A DNA stretch of 64,000 nt from Rhynchosporium graminicola (lineage: Eukaryota > Ascomycota > Leotiomycetes > Helotiales > Ploettnerulaceae), in NCBI GenBank assembly GCA_900074885.1, contig FJUW01000031.1, positions 374,634 to 438,633 of the forward strand, read 5' to 3'. Shown piece after piece: positions 45,429 to 57,400 of this stretch. The translations under genes were made by a program, and so were the position numbers. Position 1 is the stretch's first letter. The number at the start of each line of letters is the position of its first letter. The notes under the pieces are model-generated. The model did not search any database, had not been told where the DNA came from, and saw only the letters and a program-made list of their open reading frames with translations.

Positions 45429-47418
45429 ATGGCTGTCTCAAATACCGAACATCGTGTAGGCTCAGACAAGCAAGAATATCCCCAAGATGACCTCCCTCTA
45501 CAGGCACAAGATGAACCGAAGCAGGGGATTGAGAGTACTGATGAGCAGCAAATTATTGAGAACAACAGCTTGGAGAAATGGAATAGTCCAAGCATAAACA
45601 AATACCGGTATCTTGCAACGAATTTCGGATTTGTTATCATGGGAATGAATGATGCTGCATATGGAGTAAGTTTTTCTTGGGATTGAATGGAAGTCTGTCT
45701 CTGAGCCAAGCTAACTTCTTACAATTAGGCACTGATCCCGTATCTTGAGGAATACTATGATATCAATTACACGGTTATTTCTCTGATTTTTCTCGCGCCA
45801 TTCGTGGGATACGTATGCACACCATTTTTTTTTTCTTTTCGCTTCCCCAGCTCATGCCGGTGTCAAATCGGTCAGACGCCTCTGCTTGGAAATTTCGCTG
45901 AGAAGATATACAGTCCGCCGCTGCTGTCCTCAACAACAAAGTCCACATGCGTTTCGGCCAACTTGGAGTAGCAATCATAGCACCAACTTGTAAAATCATT
46001 GCATACGTGGTCACATGCCTACACCCTCCCTACCCAGTCCTTCCCATCATATTCATCTTTTCTGGCTTTGGAAACGGTCTCGAAGATGGAGGGTGGAATG
46101 CCTGGATTGGGAATATGGAGAATGCCAACGAGCTTTTGGGATTTCTCCATGGTACGTGGCCGGAGATATATTCTCTTTTACTCTTTTCCAGTGTTTCGAG
46201 ATCTTCTTGAGACACGTCTTATCCTCTCTCGAGATATTCTTGAACAAGAGATTACTAACCCCGTTTGCGTTCAGGTGCGTATGGATTAGGTGCTACGATC
46301 AGTCCGTTGGTGGCGACGGCTATGGTGACCAAGGGGAATTTGCAGTGGTATACTTTCTACTACATCATGGTGAGCACCTCCTTTCGATGTGAAGGATCTC
46401 CGTATGTTCCCAGAACTAGGTCTGACGATTCCTCAGGTGGGAGTCGCAATTTCAGAACTCCTCCTATGTGCCTATTTCTTCCGCGCCGCAACAGGAGCAG
46501 CGCATCGAGCAGCCCACCCCACAAATAACGACAAGACCGGCACATCTCGAACCAGAGAAGCGCTCAAGAACCCTATCACTTGGATTTGTGCTCTGTTCCT
46601 CCTCTTCTATGTCGGTGTCGAAGTCTCTCTTGGTGGCTGGCTTGTCACGTTCATGCTGAAAGTTAGACGTGGGAAGGCATTCGAATCTGGTTTGGTGGTT
46701 ACGGGGTTTTGGCTGGGGTTGACGTGTGGAAGGGTTATACTGGGTTTCGTGACGGGGAAAATTGGGGAGAAGATTGCTATTGCTGTTTACATGGTGAGTG
46801 TCCTACGGTTTCTGCTAATCCACACGCGAAGTTCAGACAAGAAAGGAGAATAGAAACTTATCCAACCTCCTTGTGAAAATTGCATGCTAACTTGGCCGTC
46901 ACAGCTCATCTGCCTAGCCCTGCAGCTGTGCTTCTGGCTCATCCCCAACTTCGTAGCCAGCGCCGTATTCGCCGCCTGGCTGGGTTTCTTCCTGGGTCCT
47001 CTTTTCCCAGCCGCAATAGTCGTAGCGACCAAGCTCCTCCCGCGACGGCTTCACGTCAGTGCAATTGGATTTGCAGCTGCTTTCGGTGGCGGTGGAGCTG
47101 CTGTTTTGCCTTTTGCTGTTGGTGAGTTCCTTCCCTCTTCCCCATCTCTAGATATGATGGCATGAAAATGACTCGACTTACACAGGTGCGATTGCTCAAG
47201 CAAAAGGCGTCGCGGTGTTACAGCCTATTGTTCTGGCTATCCTAGTGGCTATCCTGGCACTCTGGTGTATGCTACCTGGTGGATTCAGGAAGTCGGGCTT
47301 GGATGATCTGCAGAGGGAACGTGATGAAGGTAGGTCGGGTCTTGTGGAGGAGGGTGAGGCGAAGGGGATTGAGGGGAAGATTACGATGTTGAGAGTGAAG
47401 ATCTTTGGATTTAAGTGA
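45429..47418 (+). CDS. Major facilitator superfamily transporter (seven exons)
   Basis: A multi-pass plasma- or vacuolar-membrane permease. Exons are 45429-45665, 45729-45812, 45914-46151, 46275-46369, 46437-46793, 46905-47121 and 47186-47418; all introns are GT-AG and phases fit, giving 486 residues. A 60-residue acidic cytosolic N-terminus precedes the first helix (YLATNFGFVIMGMNDAAYGALIPYLEEYY). Further helices include ISLIFLAPFVGY, LGVAIIAPTCKIIAYVVTCL, VLPIIFIFSGFGNGLEDGGWNAW, AISELLLCAYFF, WICALFLLFYVGVEVSLGGWLV, LVVTGFWLGLTCGRVILGFVTG and the paired C-terminal helices around AAWLGFFLGPLFPAAIVV. The NDAAYG and GNGLEDGGWNAW signatures are typical of a fungal MFS group related to the yeast Bsc6/FucP-like type. 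The substrate is unknown. Confidence 0.9.
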
Positions 47419-48295
47419 AAGTTTCGGCGAATGTAGACAATCTCGACCAATTTCACGGAAAATCTTGAAGTTGATGACTTGCTTGACGAAAAGCGAATAG
47501 TCGTGGAGAGCCCGCCGATCTAAGATGTATTACTAGACTTGTTGAAAGATCACGAGAACCCCTCACTCCACACATCATCTCGGCAGCTCAAGAAGCTTAC
47601 AACGACGCACCCAATGAATTTCTTGCTCGGTTCAACCTTCATCTTAACATACTAACTAGTGATCCTTGAAACTCAGCACAGCTCCAGAAGGCAGTCTTTC
47701 TAGACTTGATGGTGAGATTGCTGCTCCAGATGATGGGATGGACACGGCTTTGAGGATTAGCAGAATTCTAAAAAAAGACAGCATGTTAAGAGAGGAATTG
47801 TCAGAAAGTGTAGCCATGACATCTGCACCGAGTGCAAGGCTTGAAGACTTCTCCTTGTTCAAATTCCTCCATGCCTTCACGGCAGCCGTAACTCTATTTT
47901 CAAGTTTCGGAATTCACCATCTAGCCAACATCTGAAGGATCGCCAGCCCGTGTGTCTAGCCTAGCCAGGCGCATTGCGTCTGGGCAGAATCGCCTCATGA
48001 TCCCTTTGAAGTGGCGATTGCAGAAAGATGTTCGTCAAACGGTGCGGCATGAGAATCTAGGTAGATAAAGTCTTGTAGGCTGGAACAGCAAGGCTTGGTC
48101 GGTAGTGAGTGTTCTGTATAAATTTCTACTACAATCCTAGATTAGACACGGTGCTTGCTATAACTGGTTGGTGTGAGCTGACATTTATGCGATCGGCCGG
48201 CTATGTTTAGATCTACTGGAGTCATCTTTATTGATGAGATGAGACACCGGAGAGACGGGATTTTCAGGGTCTGATACCACCATGTGCCCAATGGA

Positions 48296-48315
48296 AATAT
48301 ATATATATATATATT
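48296..48315. repeat. (AT)n microsatellite
   Basis: About nine AT dinucleotides in tandem, in gene-free DNA between the MFS gene and PPS1. Confidence 0.9.
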
Positions 48316-49618
48316 ATGTATGCGACGAAATTATGATCGACGGAATCATATTCGACGACGTCAATTTCGAACCTTCGACATCTAAGGTAGGGCTGGTATT
48401 CTTGCATCTGTAAACCCAAACTACGTGCAACGTACTTTCGTGCCAGCTAGCCTCACGAAGACGGAGTAGTCTTCTTCAACTCCATTGCATGTCACATGCA
48501 TGCATGTCTTCGTAGCGTGAGCCATGGCTCGCATGGGCCATGAGTACGGGGGGTGGAGACAGTCAGGTCTAGGCGAAGTGACAAGGTTGCTTGACGGGCG
48601 GCTCAGGGGAGGCGAATGGCGGGGTAATGGGATTTCGACGATCTGGGTTGGGCTGGGCTAGTCTGGGCTCGGCTCGGCTCGGCTAGGTGACATTTTGGAA
48701 CGGGCGAAGCTTTTGCGTTTGGCAGTGGAAACCAAATACAAACAGCCATAATGATAATGAGAATCATAATCACCATCATAATCACAATCATACTCCGATT
48801 ACTTTGAAGTCGATTTTAAACAGTCTGGGCAGTGCTTACTGGGTGCTTTTCTGATAGCAGTTTGGATCCTTTCCTTTTCTTCCTTTCCTTTTCCTCCTCT
48901 CCTCTGCTCCGGAGCCTCTCCTCTCATAGATCTTGTGAATGGATATCCAGGATACCTGAGGTAGGTATATGTAACCTATATGGTATCTATCTACCCAGCC
49001 GCCCACTCAACCACTCACTCACCCACTCAGATCTCACGGCCATGACGCGACTACAGTACCAAGTACAAGTAGACAGCCGATTGACGTTGCCAAGTCTGTG
49101 CGCGAAGACCACCCTACCACCGCGCACCACTCACCGTGCACTGTTGTTCCGCCAAGGCTACTAGCCTGGCGGGGGATTGGCTGCCGCTGAACTCAGTGTC
49201 CATGCGCTACGCCACTGTGGGTCGTGATTAGTCTGCTTTGGGAGATGGTCCGTCGTCTTTGTTGGTTGACGAAAGTGGAGAAGCATGTCCATGGAGGGTG
49301 GAAGGGAGAACAAAACGGTGAATGAGGTTGGTTTATGATATGATGGTTTGGATCTTGTGTAATACAATGCGATATACTATTTCAGGGGGAGATCTTATGT
49401 CATCTTCTATCATTGAGATGGACTTACTTCTATCTACCTACAACTTGGACTTGAACTTGATCTTGATCCTGATCCGAGACGCCGGGAGTGCCAGGTAGGG
49501 TGCGGTGGCGTGTAATCAGGACCTGGACCGGGACCTGTATCCCAGTGTCCCGCCCCCAGTCCGTAACCCCGAGAGCTGGGCTGATAGACGGCGGGCCTAG
49601 TGGAGAGTGTCAGACTGT

Positions 49619-49657
49619 CAGTGCAGTGCAGTGCAGTGCAGTGCAGTACAGTACAGC
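49619..49657. repeat. CAGTG/CAGTA pentanucleotide microsatellite
   Basis: Five CAGTG units are followed by degenerating CAGTA and CAGCG units. The same unit occurs upstream of the esterase at 20279-20303. Confidence 0.9.
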
Positions 49658-50017
49658 GCAGCGATATGCAGCAGTGTCTGCGATAACACAACTGTTTACA
49701 GTACAGTACTGTAGCATAACCCATATCCATAACCACAAGGCCTAAGGGACCACCTACCTATCATGAGGTATAACGCCATCTGCTCTTTTCTGCTTCTACT
49801 CACCTATCTATCGCTATCTTCTCTCGGATACTTACAGTATAGGCCGTTTAATCCCGGCATTGTTGTCTCGAGAGAAATGTTGTGAAACCACAGTTCCTCC
49901 CAGATACTTCCTTGTATTGTAATACATACCATACCTTACAGTAAGTATAAACTATCGGAGGCTCCACATAGGAATAGGAAGTAAGCTGTTCCTTCCTCTG
50001 CTATCAACACCACAATA

Positions 50018-50050
50018 CTACCTACCTACCTACCTACCTCCCTCCCTCCC
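50018..50050. repeat. CTAC then CTCC tetranucleotide tract
   Basis: About five CTAC units change abruptly into CTCC units, roughly 750 bp upstream of the PPS1 start. The same CTAC unit appears at 34628-34659. Confidence 0.85.
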
Positions 50051-50410
50051 TTACTCCTTTCACTGTGCAACAAATCACTTATAAGTAACCTTATCTCTCT
50101 CTGCCTGCCTCAAACCCCCTCAGCCCGGCCCCGGCCTCCATCCACACTCTTCCTAGGCCGCATCGCATCGCCATCCCCAATCTCATCCCATCCCCTCCCA
50201 GGTATCTACCGTAGCTATCTACAAACGAAACGCTCAGATACTGTAAGGCCCGGCCAGCTGAGCTGTTGGTTCTCCAAAATAAAACTATCGGCGGCGCCTG
50301 TTGTCTCAGATGTGTGTGCGTATTATACCTTACCGCCGAGCATTTACTTTCCGTTCGCTTCAATCCCAACAGTCACTCCCTTCACTCAACTACAGTACCA
50401 ACAATTCACT

Positions 50411-50440
50411 TCAACTCAACTCAACTCAACTCAACTCAAC
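50411..50440. repeat. TCAAC pentanucleotide microsatellite
   Basis: Six perfect TCAAC copies lie about 360 bp upstream of the PPS1 start, likely in its promoter or 5' leader. Confidence 0.9.
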
Positions 50441-50798
50441 TCAGCTCAATCCAATTCAATTAATTTTGGAGTGCTACCAACTATTTGTTTGCAGTAGCCC
50501 TTGATCACAATCGATAGGATCGGGTTGTGCAAAATCACCTCATCTCCCAGCCACTCGATTGCCCGAGACTTGCTAATCCTCCTCCTCTTATCTCTCTCGC
50601 TGTTGCGAGCTACTGTATCCCGCCCGTCGCACGCAAGAAGCCGTCCATTCCTCGCGAGCCTCACTCACTTCTTGGATAAGATCTTCGATTTCAATTTCGA
50701 TTTCGATTTCGCATCTCCCTCCTTTGCACGCATGCAGCACCGATATACACACAAGAGATAGTGGGAGTTGTGACGATTATTATACTTGAGCTGAAAAA

Positions 50799-52956
50799 AT
50801 GGCCACAATTGCGCTCCCGAGATCCATACTTGCCGGGAACACGCGATCGTCCTCTCCACATCCATTGACACCGACTATTAGCCTCGATAGCATCAATACA
50901 TCTGCAGCATGTCCAATCCCGATACCCAACAAACACCTGCCAGTCTGTCCGCCAGGACCTGCACCGTCCGAGAAGCCAGACACGCCCCCTCAGTCTCCGC
51001 CTGCAAAAGAGATCAGCCTTCAATCGCGATCCATCCTCTATCCTCCTCATAACTACAAATCTCGCACTCTTGGAGCTACGACCATTTACGAAATTGATGC
51101 GGATGGAGTGGCTGCTGCGCTCGATCACCTTGCTGGGCAACCTCTGCCCGATCCATCCCAGGTGTTTCCCTGGTTCCATGGCCTACACCCATGCAATCAC
51201 ATCCAACAAGCTTTTTTCATCGCTCGAAGGAAGAATTTGAGGAAAACACCCAAGTGTCTGCGCGGGCTGACCGTGGTCAAGGCTGGTGGTGATTTGAGCT
51301 GTTCGAGATTGAAGGGAGCCATTGCACCCGAGGAATTTCTTCTACGGGATGTCGATGGGGCTGCCTTCAGAGAAATTGACCCAAGGGAGGGATTTTCCGT
51401 CCGTAACTTCCAGATCCAAGCAGCAAAGTCAGCCATGCTTTCGGATGTATTGGTCTACGGGGAAGATCCCTTTGAAGTTGAGAGACTGGCACAGGATGTT
51501 GCAACTGCGCAGCAGACATGGCGAGAAACACATCAAGAGAAGGGGCATGAAATCCTGAGGTACAACACTTTTATTTGCGTAAGCCCCTTCGAGGAGTTTC
51601 AGCAAAAGTACCCTGAAATTGTATCGACCAATTCGCGAGGTCAGATGACAGGGCAGGTGATGGATTTCTTCCACCAGGAGAGAATTGAGATGTGCACGAT
51701 GACGAAGGCTTCGGAAATCCATCACAATGTCTGGATGGGACCTACACCGGATCCCGCCATAGACCCCGCTCTGCTCGGAACCGATCAGCAGTTTGACATT
51801 CTTATTGAATGTAATGATCTGGGTCGGTTGAATGCGAGTGCCCTGCAGGCTCTTGCTGGGAATCCAGCGGATGACGGACCAGCGTACTTCGAGTTTCCAT
51901 CCTCTGGTAGCATCATGCCACCGACTTGGTCAAACATTGAAGTTGACGGGATCTTGGATACGTGCAGGTGGCTTTACAATCTATCACACGGGATTCTGCC
52001 TCCTGGCACTGCAACCCAGGAGATTGATGCAGGAGGAGACTCGCCAATGCCATCTCCCTCACCAGCCGTCAAGACTCCTGGGAGGAAGATTTTGATACAC
52101 TGCACAGACGGATACACAGAGTCTACGCTTCTCGGCCTCGCGTATTACACCTATGCTACCGGGCTTCCTATTCCCTCAGCCTGGCTCGATTTGCACATGT
52201 CAAAACATCGCAATTTCTTCGCCTACCCATCCGACGTTTCTCTCCTAACCACCATCGCCCCACGTCTTTTGTCAGAATCTCCGGTAAATGCTGGGAAATC
52301 TCTTGCGGAGATCACAGAGCTCGCCAAAGATGAGCCAGTATGGCTTAAGAGCATGGACGGATCTCTTCCCAGTAGAGTTACCGATTACATGTATCTTGGA
52401 AATCTCGGTCATGCCAATAACCCAGATCTGCTACGCAAGATGGGAATTGGACAAATTCTGAGTGTAGGAGAGATGGCGACGTGGAAGGATGGCGAGTTGG
52501 AGAAATGGGGAAAGGATAATGTGATGGTTGTTCAGCGAGTGCAGGATAACGGCGTAGACCCTCTGACAGATGAATTCGAGCGCTGTTTGGATTTCATTGG
52601 TCAGCATTCACCCCCTCACATTCTGATATGAAGCACTAACAGACCTAGATTCTGGCAAAGCTAAAAATACCGCAACTCTCGTACATTGCCGCGTGGGTGT
52701 CTCCCGATCCGCAACCATCTGCATCGCAGAAGTGATGCGCACCATGGGCTACTCCTACCCACGAGCCTACTGCTTCGTCCGAGCACGACGGCTAAACGTC
52801 ATCATCCAACCTCACCTCCGCTTCTCCTACGAACTCCTCAAATGGGAAGAGAAGCTAGGAAAGGCATCTAGCAGCGATGGAAGGTTCCGCAGAGAGTTAG
52901 AATGGCCTGATATTGCGCGCGAGATTGCGGCTATGAACAAACCATATGCGCGGTAA
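50799..52956 (+). CDS. PPS1: Dual-specificity protein phosphatase Pps1
   Basis: Pps1 is a large fungal dual-specificity phosphatase linked in yeast to S-phase control. Exons are 50799-52599 and 52649-52956; the 49-bp intron (GTCAGC donor, CACTAAC branch, CTAG acceptor) joins CLDFI to DSGKAKNTATLVHC, giving 702 residues. The catalytic domain is at the C-terminus (about 525-690): SRVTDYMYLGNLGHA, then the signature HCRVGVSRS near residue 613 with the Cys nucleophile and Arg, and a long final helix. A second, more N-terminal phosphatase-like fold has HCTDGYTES near residue 433, where the essential Arg of C-x5-R is replaced by Glu, so this copy is probably inactive. Residues 1-70 are Pro/Ser-rich and disordered. 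The intron sits just ahead of the active-site loop. Confidence 0.94.
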
Positions 52957-54471
52957 TCTCTACGGAGCAATCTGGGGGAAGGACATTTACATCCTGTCAT
53001 CAATTTGATTTGATGGGGGAGGGATTTATGATTTATGAATTACGAGATATTTATACCACAGTCTTTTCGATAGCGACGCGCTTTGTCGGGTTGATTGATG
53101 AATGGGAGGAAGGCGTCGAAACCAATATTGGCTTTATTTATTCTTCCTTCACTTCTCGGGAGCTAGATACGATGTTTGTATGGGATCTTGGGGTCATTTC
53201 AAGGAGGTGAAAGTTTCAACTCGGGCAGTTGAGTGTTATCTGGACACTAAAGCCAGCTACAAGTAATGAATACCACATGTTCATCTCCATTTATCTGAAG
53301 TTTCACCGAGAGAATGGTGTATTGATGACTTGCTCTCTACCGAACTTATCATGACCTGGAAATAGGCCTATGAGGTCCTCATAGCTGATACCTACTTTCC
53401 AATTGGCTAAGCTCCTCTTTGGGGATGCTTAAGATAAGCAAGCAAAGCAAGCAAAGTTACTCCAAGTCGCACGTATGGAAGCAGACCTTCGGAGCCTCAA
53501 AACCATACCTGTTTCACGGACTAAGCTTATCTTACGACCGTTACATGCCATATCATGCTATTCATCCTCCAGGAGTATATGACAAGAAATGTACTATACT
53601 TGTCTGGGAGATCAGAATACATTTATTTATTCACTCCCTTCTCGATCCCAGTCTTCCCTTCCCGTTCTTCTCGTTCCAAGTAAGATAGCCTGTTTTAAGA
53701 TCATCGATCTGAATGGGCTGTGTTTCGAGCTCATCTCATTACCTACGTATGTATAGCATGTTAGTTCGTTCGTCTTCATAAATGCACCTAGGTTTCGGGA
53801 TACTGTGAACTATTTGCACGGGGTTAGGTTGAGTATTCAGGTTTGTAGCGTTATGACAGTGTAGGTTATAGGGGGGATGTGATGGCATGATGTGATGGTA
53901 TAGGATGGGATGGTAGTATTTGTGGCACGGCATGGTACAGTATATAGTAGAAAAGATGGTGATATTCGGGCTTTATTTCACGGGGTATATTTGAGATTGG
54001 TGTGGACTGGATGTGGGAGGGTGTGCGAAGATCTTTACATCGACCCCGTTAATAATTCTGGATGGTAAGGTTGAAAGGGGGTAGAAGGAGATGATAGGAA
54101 CGGGCTAAGAAACGTGGTTCGAGTTTGTTGGACATCAGGATATGCTCAGGGGCTACTAGACGAGGCTTGGTATGAGTAGATGAGGTTGAGCTGATGAGCC
54201 AGCTGTTAGTTAGGCTCGAAGTGTCTTGGTCTATGATCCGTTGCAACATGTTGAGACGGTAGGAAGCACAGTAAGAACAAGATGAGGACTCGGGTTATGA
54301 TATGTCAAAGTGAAATTGAGCTAGACGCCGTATTGCAAATCATAACACCCTTCTTACTTTTGCTATGTACCGAACTCCGCAAATAGCCCTCCTAGCCAGA
54401 CTCCTGAAATGCAAGCGAAAATCCAAACCTTCATCATTACATGCTCTCACTGCCTTCACCGGACCACTCAA
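52957..54471. other. Convergent intergenic region PPS1/RPA190
   Basis: Shared 3' flank of PPS1 (+) and RPA190 (-), 1.5 kb long. AT-rich and G-rich stretches alternate (for example a GATGG/GATGTG-rich tract at 53870-53925). No gene is seen. Confidence 0.5.
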
Positions 54472-57400
54472 TCAATTCTCAACCTCATCACCCTTCTGCG
54501 TTGGAACCTGCGTCAGTACATCAAATGCACCCGTTCCAACCTTGCTCATCCGTCCAATAACGATTCTAGCACTTGGACTCGACAGATCGTCCCAATCCCC
54601 CTCGGTTACCGCATCGGCCAGGAACCCAACCGTAGTCTCGAAACTCATCTTCATAAATGGACTGACGCTTCCTCTCAGTCCGTTTCGATTGAAAGGACTG
54701 AATCCTCCACCTCTAGTCATGAAATCGGCAATCAAATTCAAATGTCTATGGTCAACATCAATACCGTGACCGCCAAAGACACCGGACAGTTCCTGGATAA
54801 TAGCTGCGCGGCAAGCCTCAACACCGTAATTGGTCAGCATGGCTGCGATATCGTTGGTAGTTATTGAGTTCGGGTTGATGAACTCTGGGTAGGACTGCAT
54901 AGCCTGGAGATTCACACCGGCGGTATGCACGACTGGGTACTTGACTTCTTTGCCGGTGACAGGATCGGTGAACTTCTCATCCGGCACGAAGGTACAGGTC
55001 GCTAGGCCAGGGATTTGCTGGATGAGGGATTGTCGGAGAGCGTCTTCAACGATAGAGAGCATCAGAACTTTGGGGACATCGGCATCGTACTCCAGCGTCA
55101 AATTGCACCACTCACCGTTGACCTCGTCGAAGTGGAAACGAACAATGTCGGTGCATGTTTTCATAACGCGGGCTCCGCGCTCATCAGATGCATCTGTTCC
55201 GTTCTGGCGCTTGGAAGAGCTCTTATCGACATGCTCTTCGTCGTCGCTTGCTGGGTCGCGGGGTGAGCCGCCGATTCCTTCATCCTCCATGTCCTCATCG
55301 GCTTGAGGATCTGCTTCTTTTTGCATCTGGGCCTGGACTCTATCGTCGTCTTCGTCGTTGGCGGCATAGCTGACTGCTTCGGTGCGATTAGCCCGTTGCT
55401 TGTCATTTGTGGCATCGTCATCTCCATCATCGTCGTCATCATCTTCCCCAACTTCTCTCTCGGCCGTGGGCGCAGCTTCCTCGATCATACCAACAGACTT
55501 GCCAATCTCGGGCACTGCGGCTGTATTTGCTGACGATTTTAATGCTGATTCGCCCTTCTTCTTGCCGAGTGCTTTGCGAGTGAGTTGTTGAAGCTTTGGA
55601 GCGAACTTCTTCTCGAAGGTTGTCATTACATCCGCGACTGTGATGGCATACGTCTCGGTGTATTCTTTCGAAGGGAACAGCTTGATGTTGACATCAAAGA
55701 TCTTCGCCTGAGAATAGGCTCTACCTTGACCAATACGCTCTTCAACCTCAGCTTCGTCTGCTACGGCCGCAAGCGAAAGGATGCTGATTGCCTTTGCAAA
55801 TCTTGCACCGTCTTCGGCTGAAAGTTCCGGATTCACCCGCAGTGTCATAGAAGGCGTCGAGATATGATTACTTGCAGTCATGACGATTTCTCTTAGACGC
55901 GGAATACCGAGAGTGACGTTCTTTGCCGAATGACCAGCCAAATGGAAGGTGTTGAGCGTCATTTGTGTCGATGGCTCTCCTACAGATTGACCGGCTACAA
56001 TACCAACAGCCTCACCAGGGTCCACGACAGACTTCAGGTACTTGGCCACGAGGACTGGCTCGAGAGCTTTGCGGACACCAACTCCATCGGGATGATCCTT
56101 ACTCTTAACCAGTCCGTCAGGATTTGTCTTCAAGTACTCTGTCAAAGCGTCGAAGAACTTTTCCGAGGTGGCATATCCGTATTTGCCTGGGTTGTAGTCT
56201 GCGAGAACCGGATCTGGGCCGTTCGGGTCGTTAACGTTGGCGTGTTTGATGGCCTTCTTCATTCGCTTCAAGATGGCATCTTTCTCATCAAAGATGGTAG
56301 CATATCTGGGATCACCGTAGTTTAATTGCGCAAGTTCCGAGCTGAGATTCTGCAGCAGAAATTTGAAGTCTATCAAATGCATTTGCTTGGTCACATCCAA
56401 ACCATCTTCTCCGTAGAGAAATTGTACCATAGACCCATCAGAGTCACGCACAGATGTATCGTACTCAACCTTCAGACCTTCCATGCCTTTGATAAGACAC
56501 CTTTGCAGATATCCAGATCTGGATGTTTTGACAGCGGTATCAATCAAACCTTCTCTGCCAGCCATGGCGTGAAAATAATATTCTTGGGGCCGAATACCGG
56601 TCAAGAAACGGTTGACGATGTAGCCTCCAGCTCTGATATGAGTCTCGTAAGGCTTGAAGCACGGCAATGATTTCCCACTGACCATGACTGGGACTCGGCG
56701 ACCTTCCAAAACTTGTTGACCCAGATTACAAGAAATCAAATTTGCGTTGACCCCACTTCCCTTCGCTCCAGAGACTGTCATGTTTTGCATTTGATTCTTG
56801 GGGAACTGTTTCACAAGACCACCAGGGAGACAGGTCATTGTGATCTCTGAAGAAAGCTGCGATGAGCTCTTGTTCATCATCATATCCAAGCCTGCTTGCT
56901 TGGCGTCATCTCTCAGAACGCCTTCTAATCGACCCAGAAGCTCGGGGTCGGTATCAGTGCGGTTTTCGCTGCTGAGGGTAACGTACTTGGCGGCAACCTT
57001 GAGTCCAAGATCTTTAGCAGCTTCAAGCTTTTCTCTTCGCAGCTCTTCGCCTCTGGGTGTCAACCGTAGATCATCCATCCCGCAAGTAAATGCCCTCATG
57101 TGAAGGAATTTGGTAAGAAGTCGTCCCAATATGCTTAGGGCCTTTCCAGCTACAGTCGGACCATATGCCTCATGTATAGAGTGAATAAATCCTCCTCCTT
57201 TTGGACCAATTTGGGCTTTGTCCAAGATTCCTGTGATGAACTCTCCGCCTTTAAAGTGCACCATTCCTTCCTCGGATTTCTCGCCCCATCGGTCAGATTG
57301 GGTAGACGACTTGCTGGTAAGGGTGAGCGGGCCACAGTCAACCGGAGTGATATTCTTCAAGATGGTAGTTATTACTTGCTTTCCAGTCCATCGTGGAAAT

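Larger units (their letters stand above)
47419..50798. other. Repeat-rich gene-free spacer upstream of PPS1
   Basis: About 3.4 kb with no supportable gene. An 89-codon frame at 47666-47935 and its antisense partner have no domains. The second half carries several microsatellites and, near PPS1, a pyrimidine-rich probable leader with TCGATT units (about 50684-50711). Confidence 0.5.

Noticed and set aside
47656..47935. Complementary frames of 74 and 89 codons between the MFS gene and PPS1
   Set aside because: Both strands are open over the same DNA and neither shows a motif; no evidence favours one.
55161..55533. Open frames antisense to the acidic insertion of RPA190
   Set aside because: They are shadows produced by GAT/GAC-rich codons of the acidic stretch.
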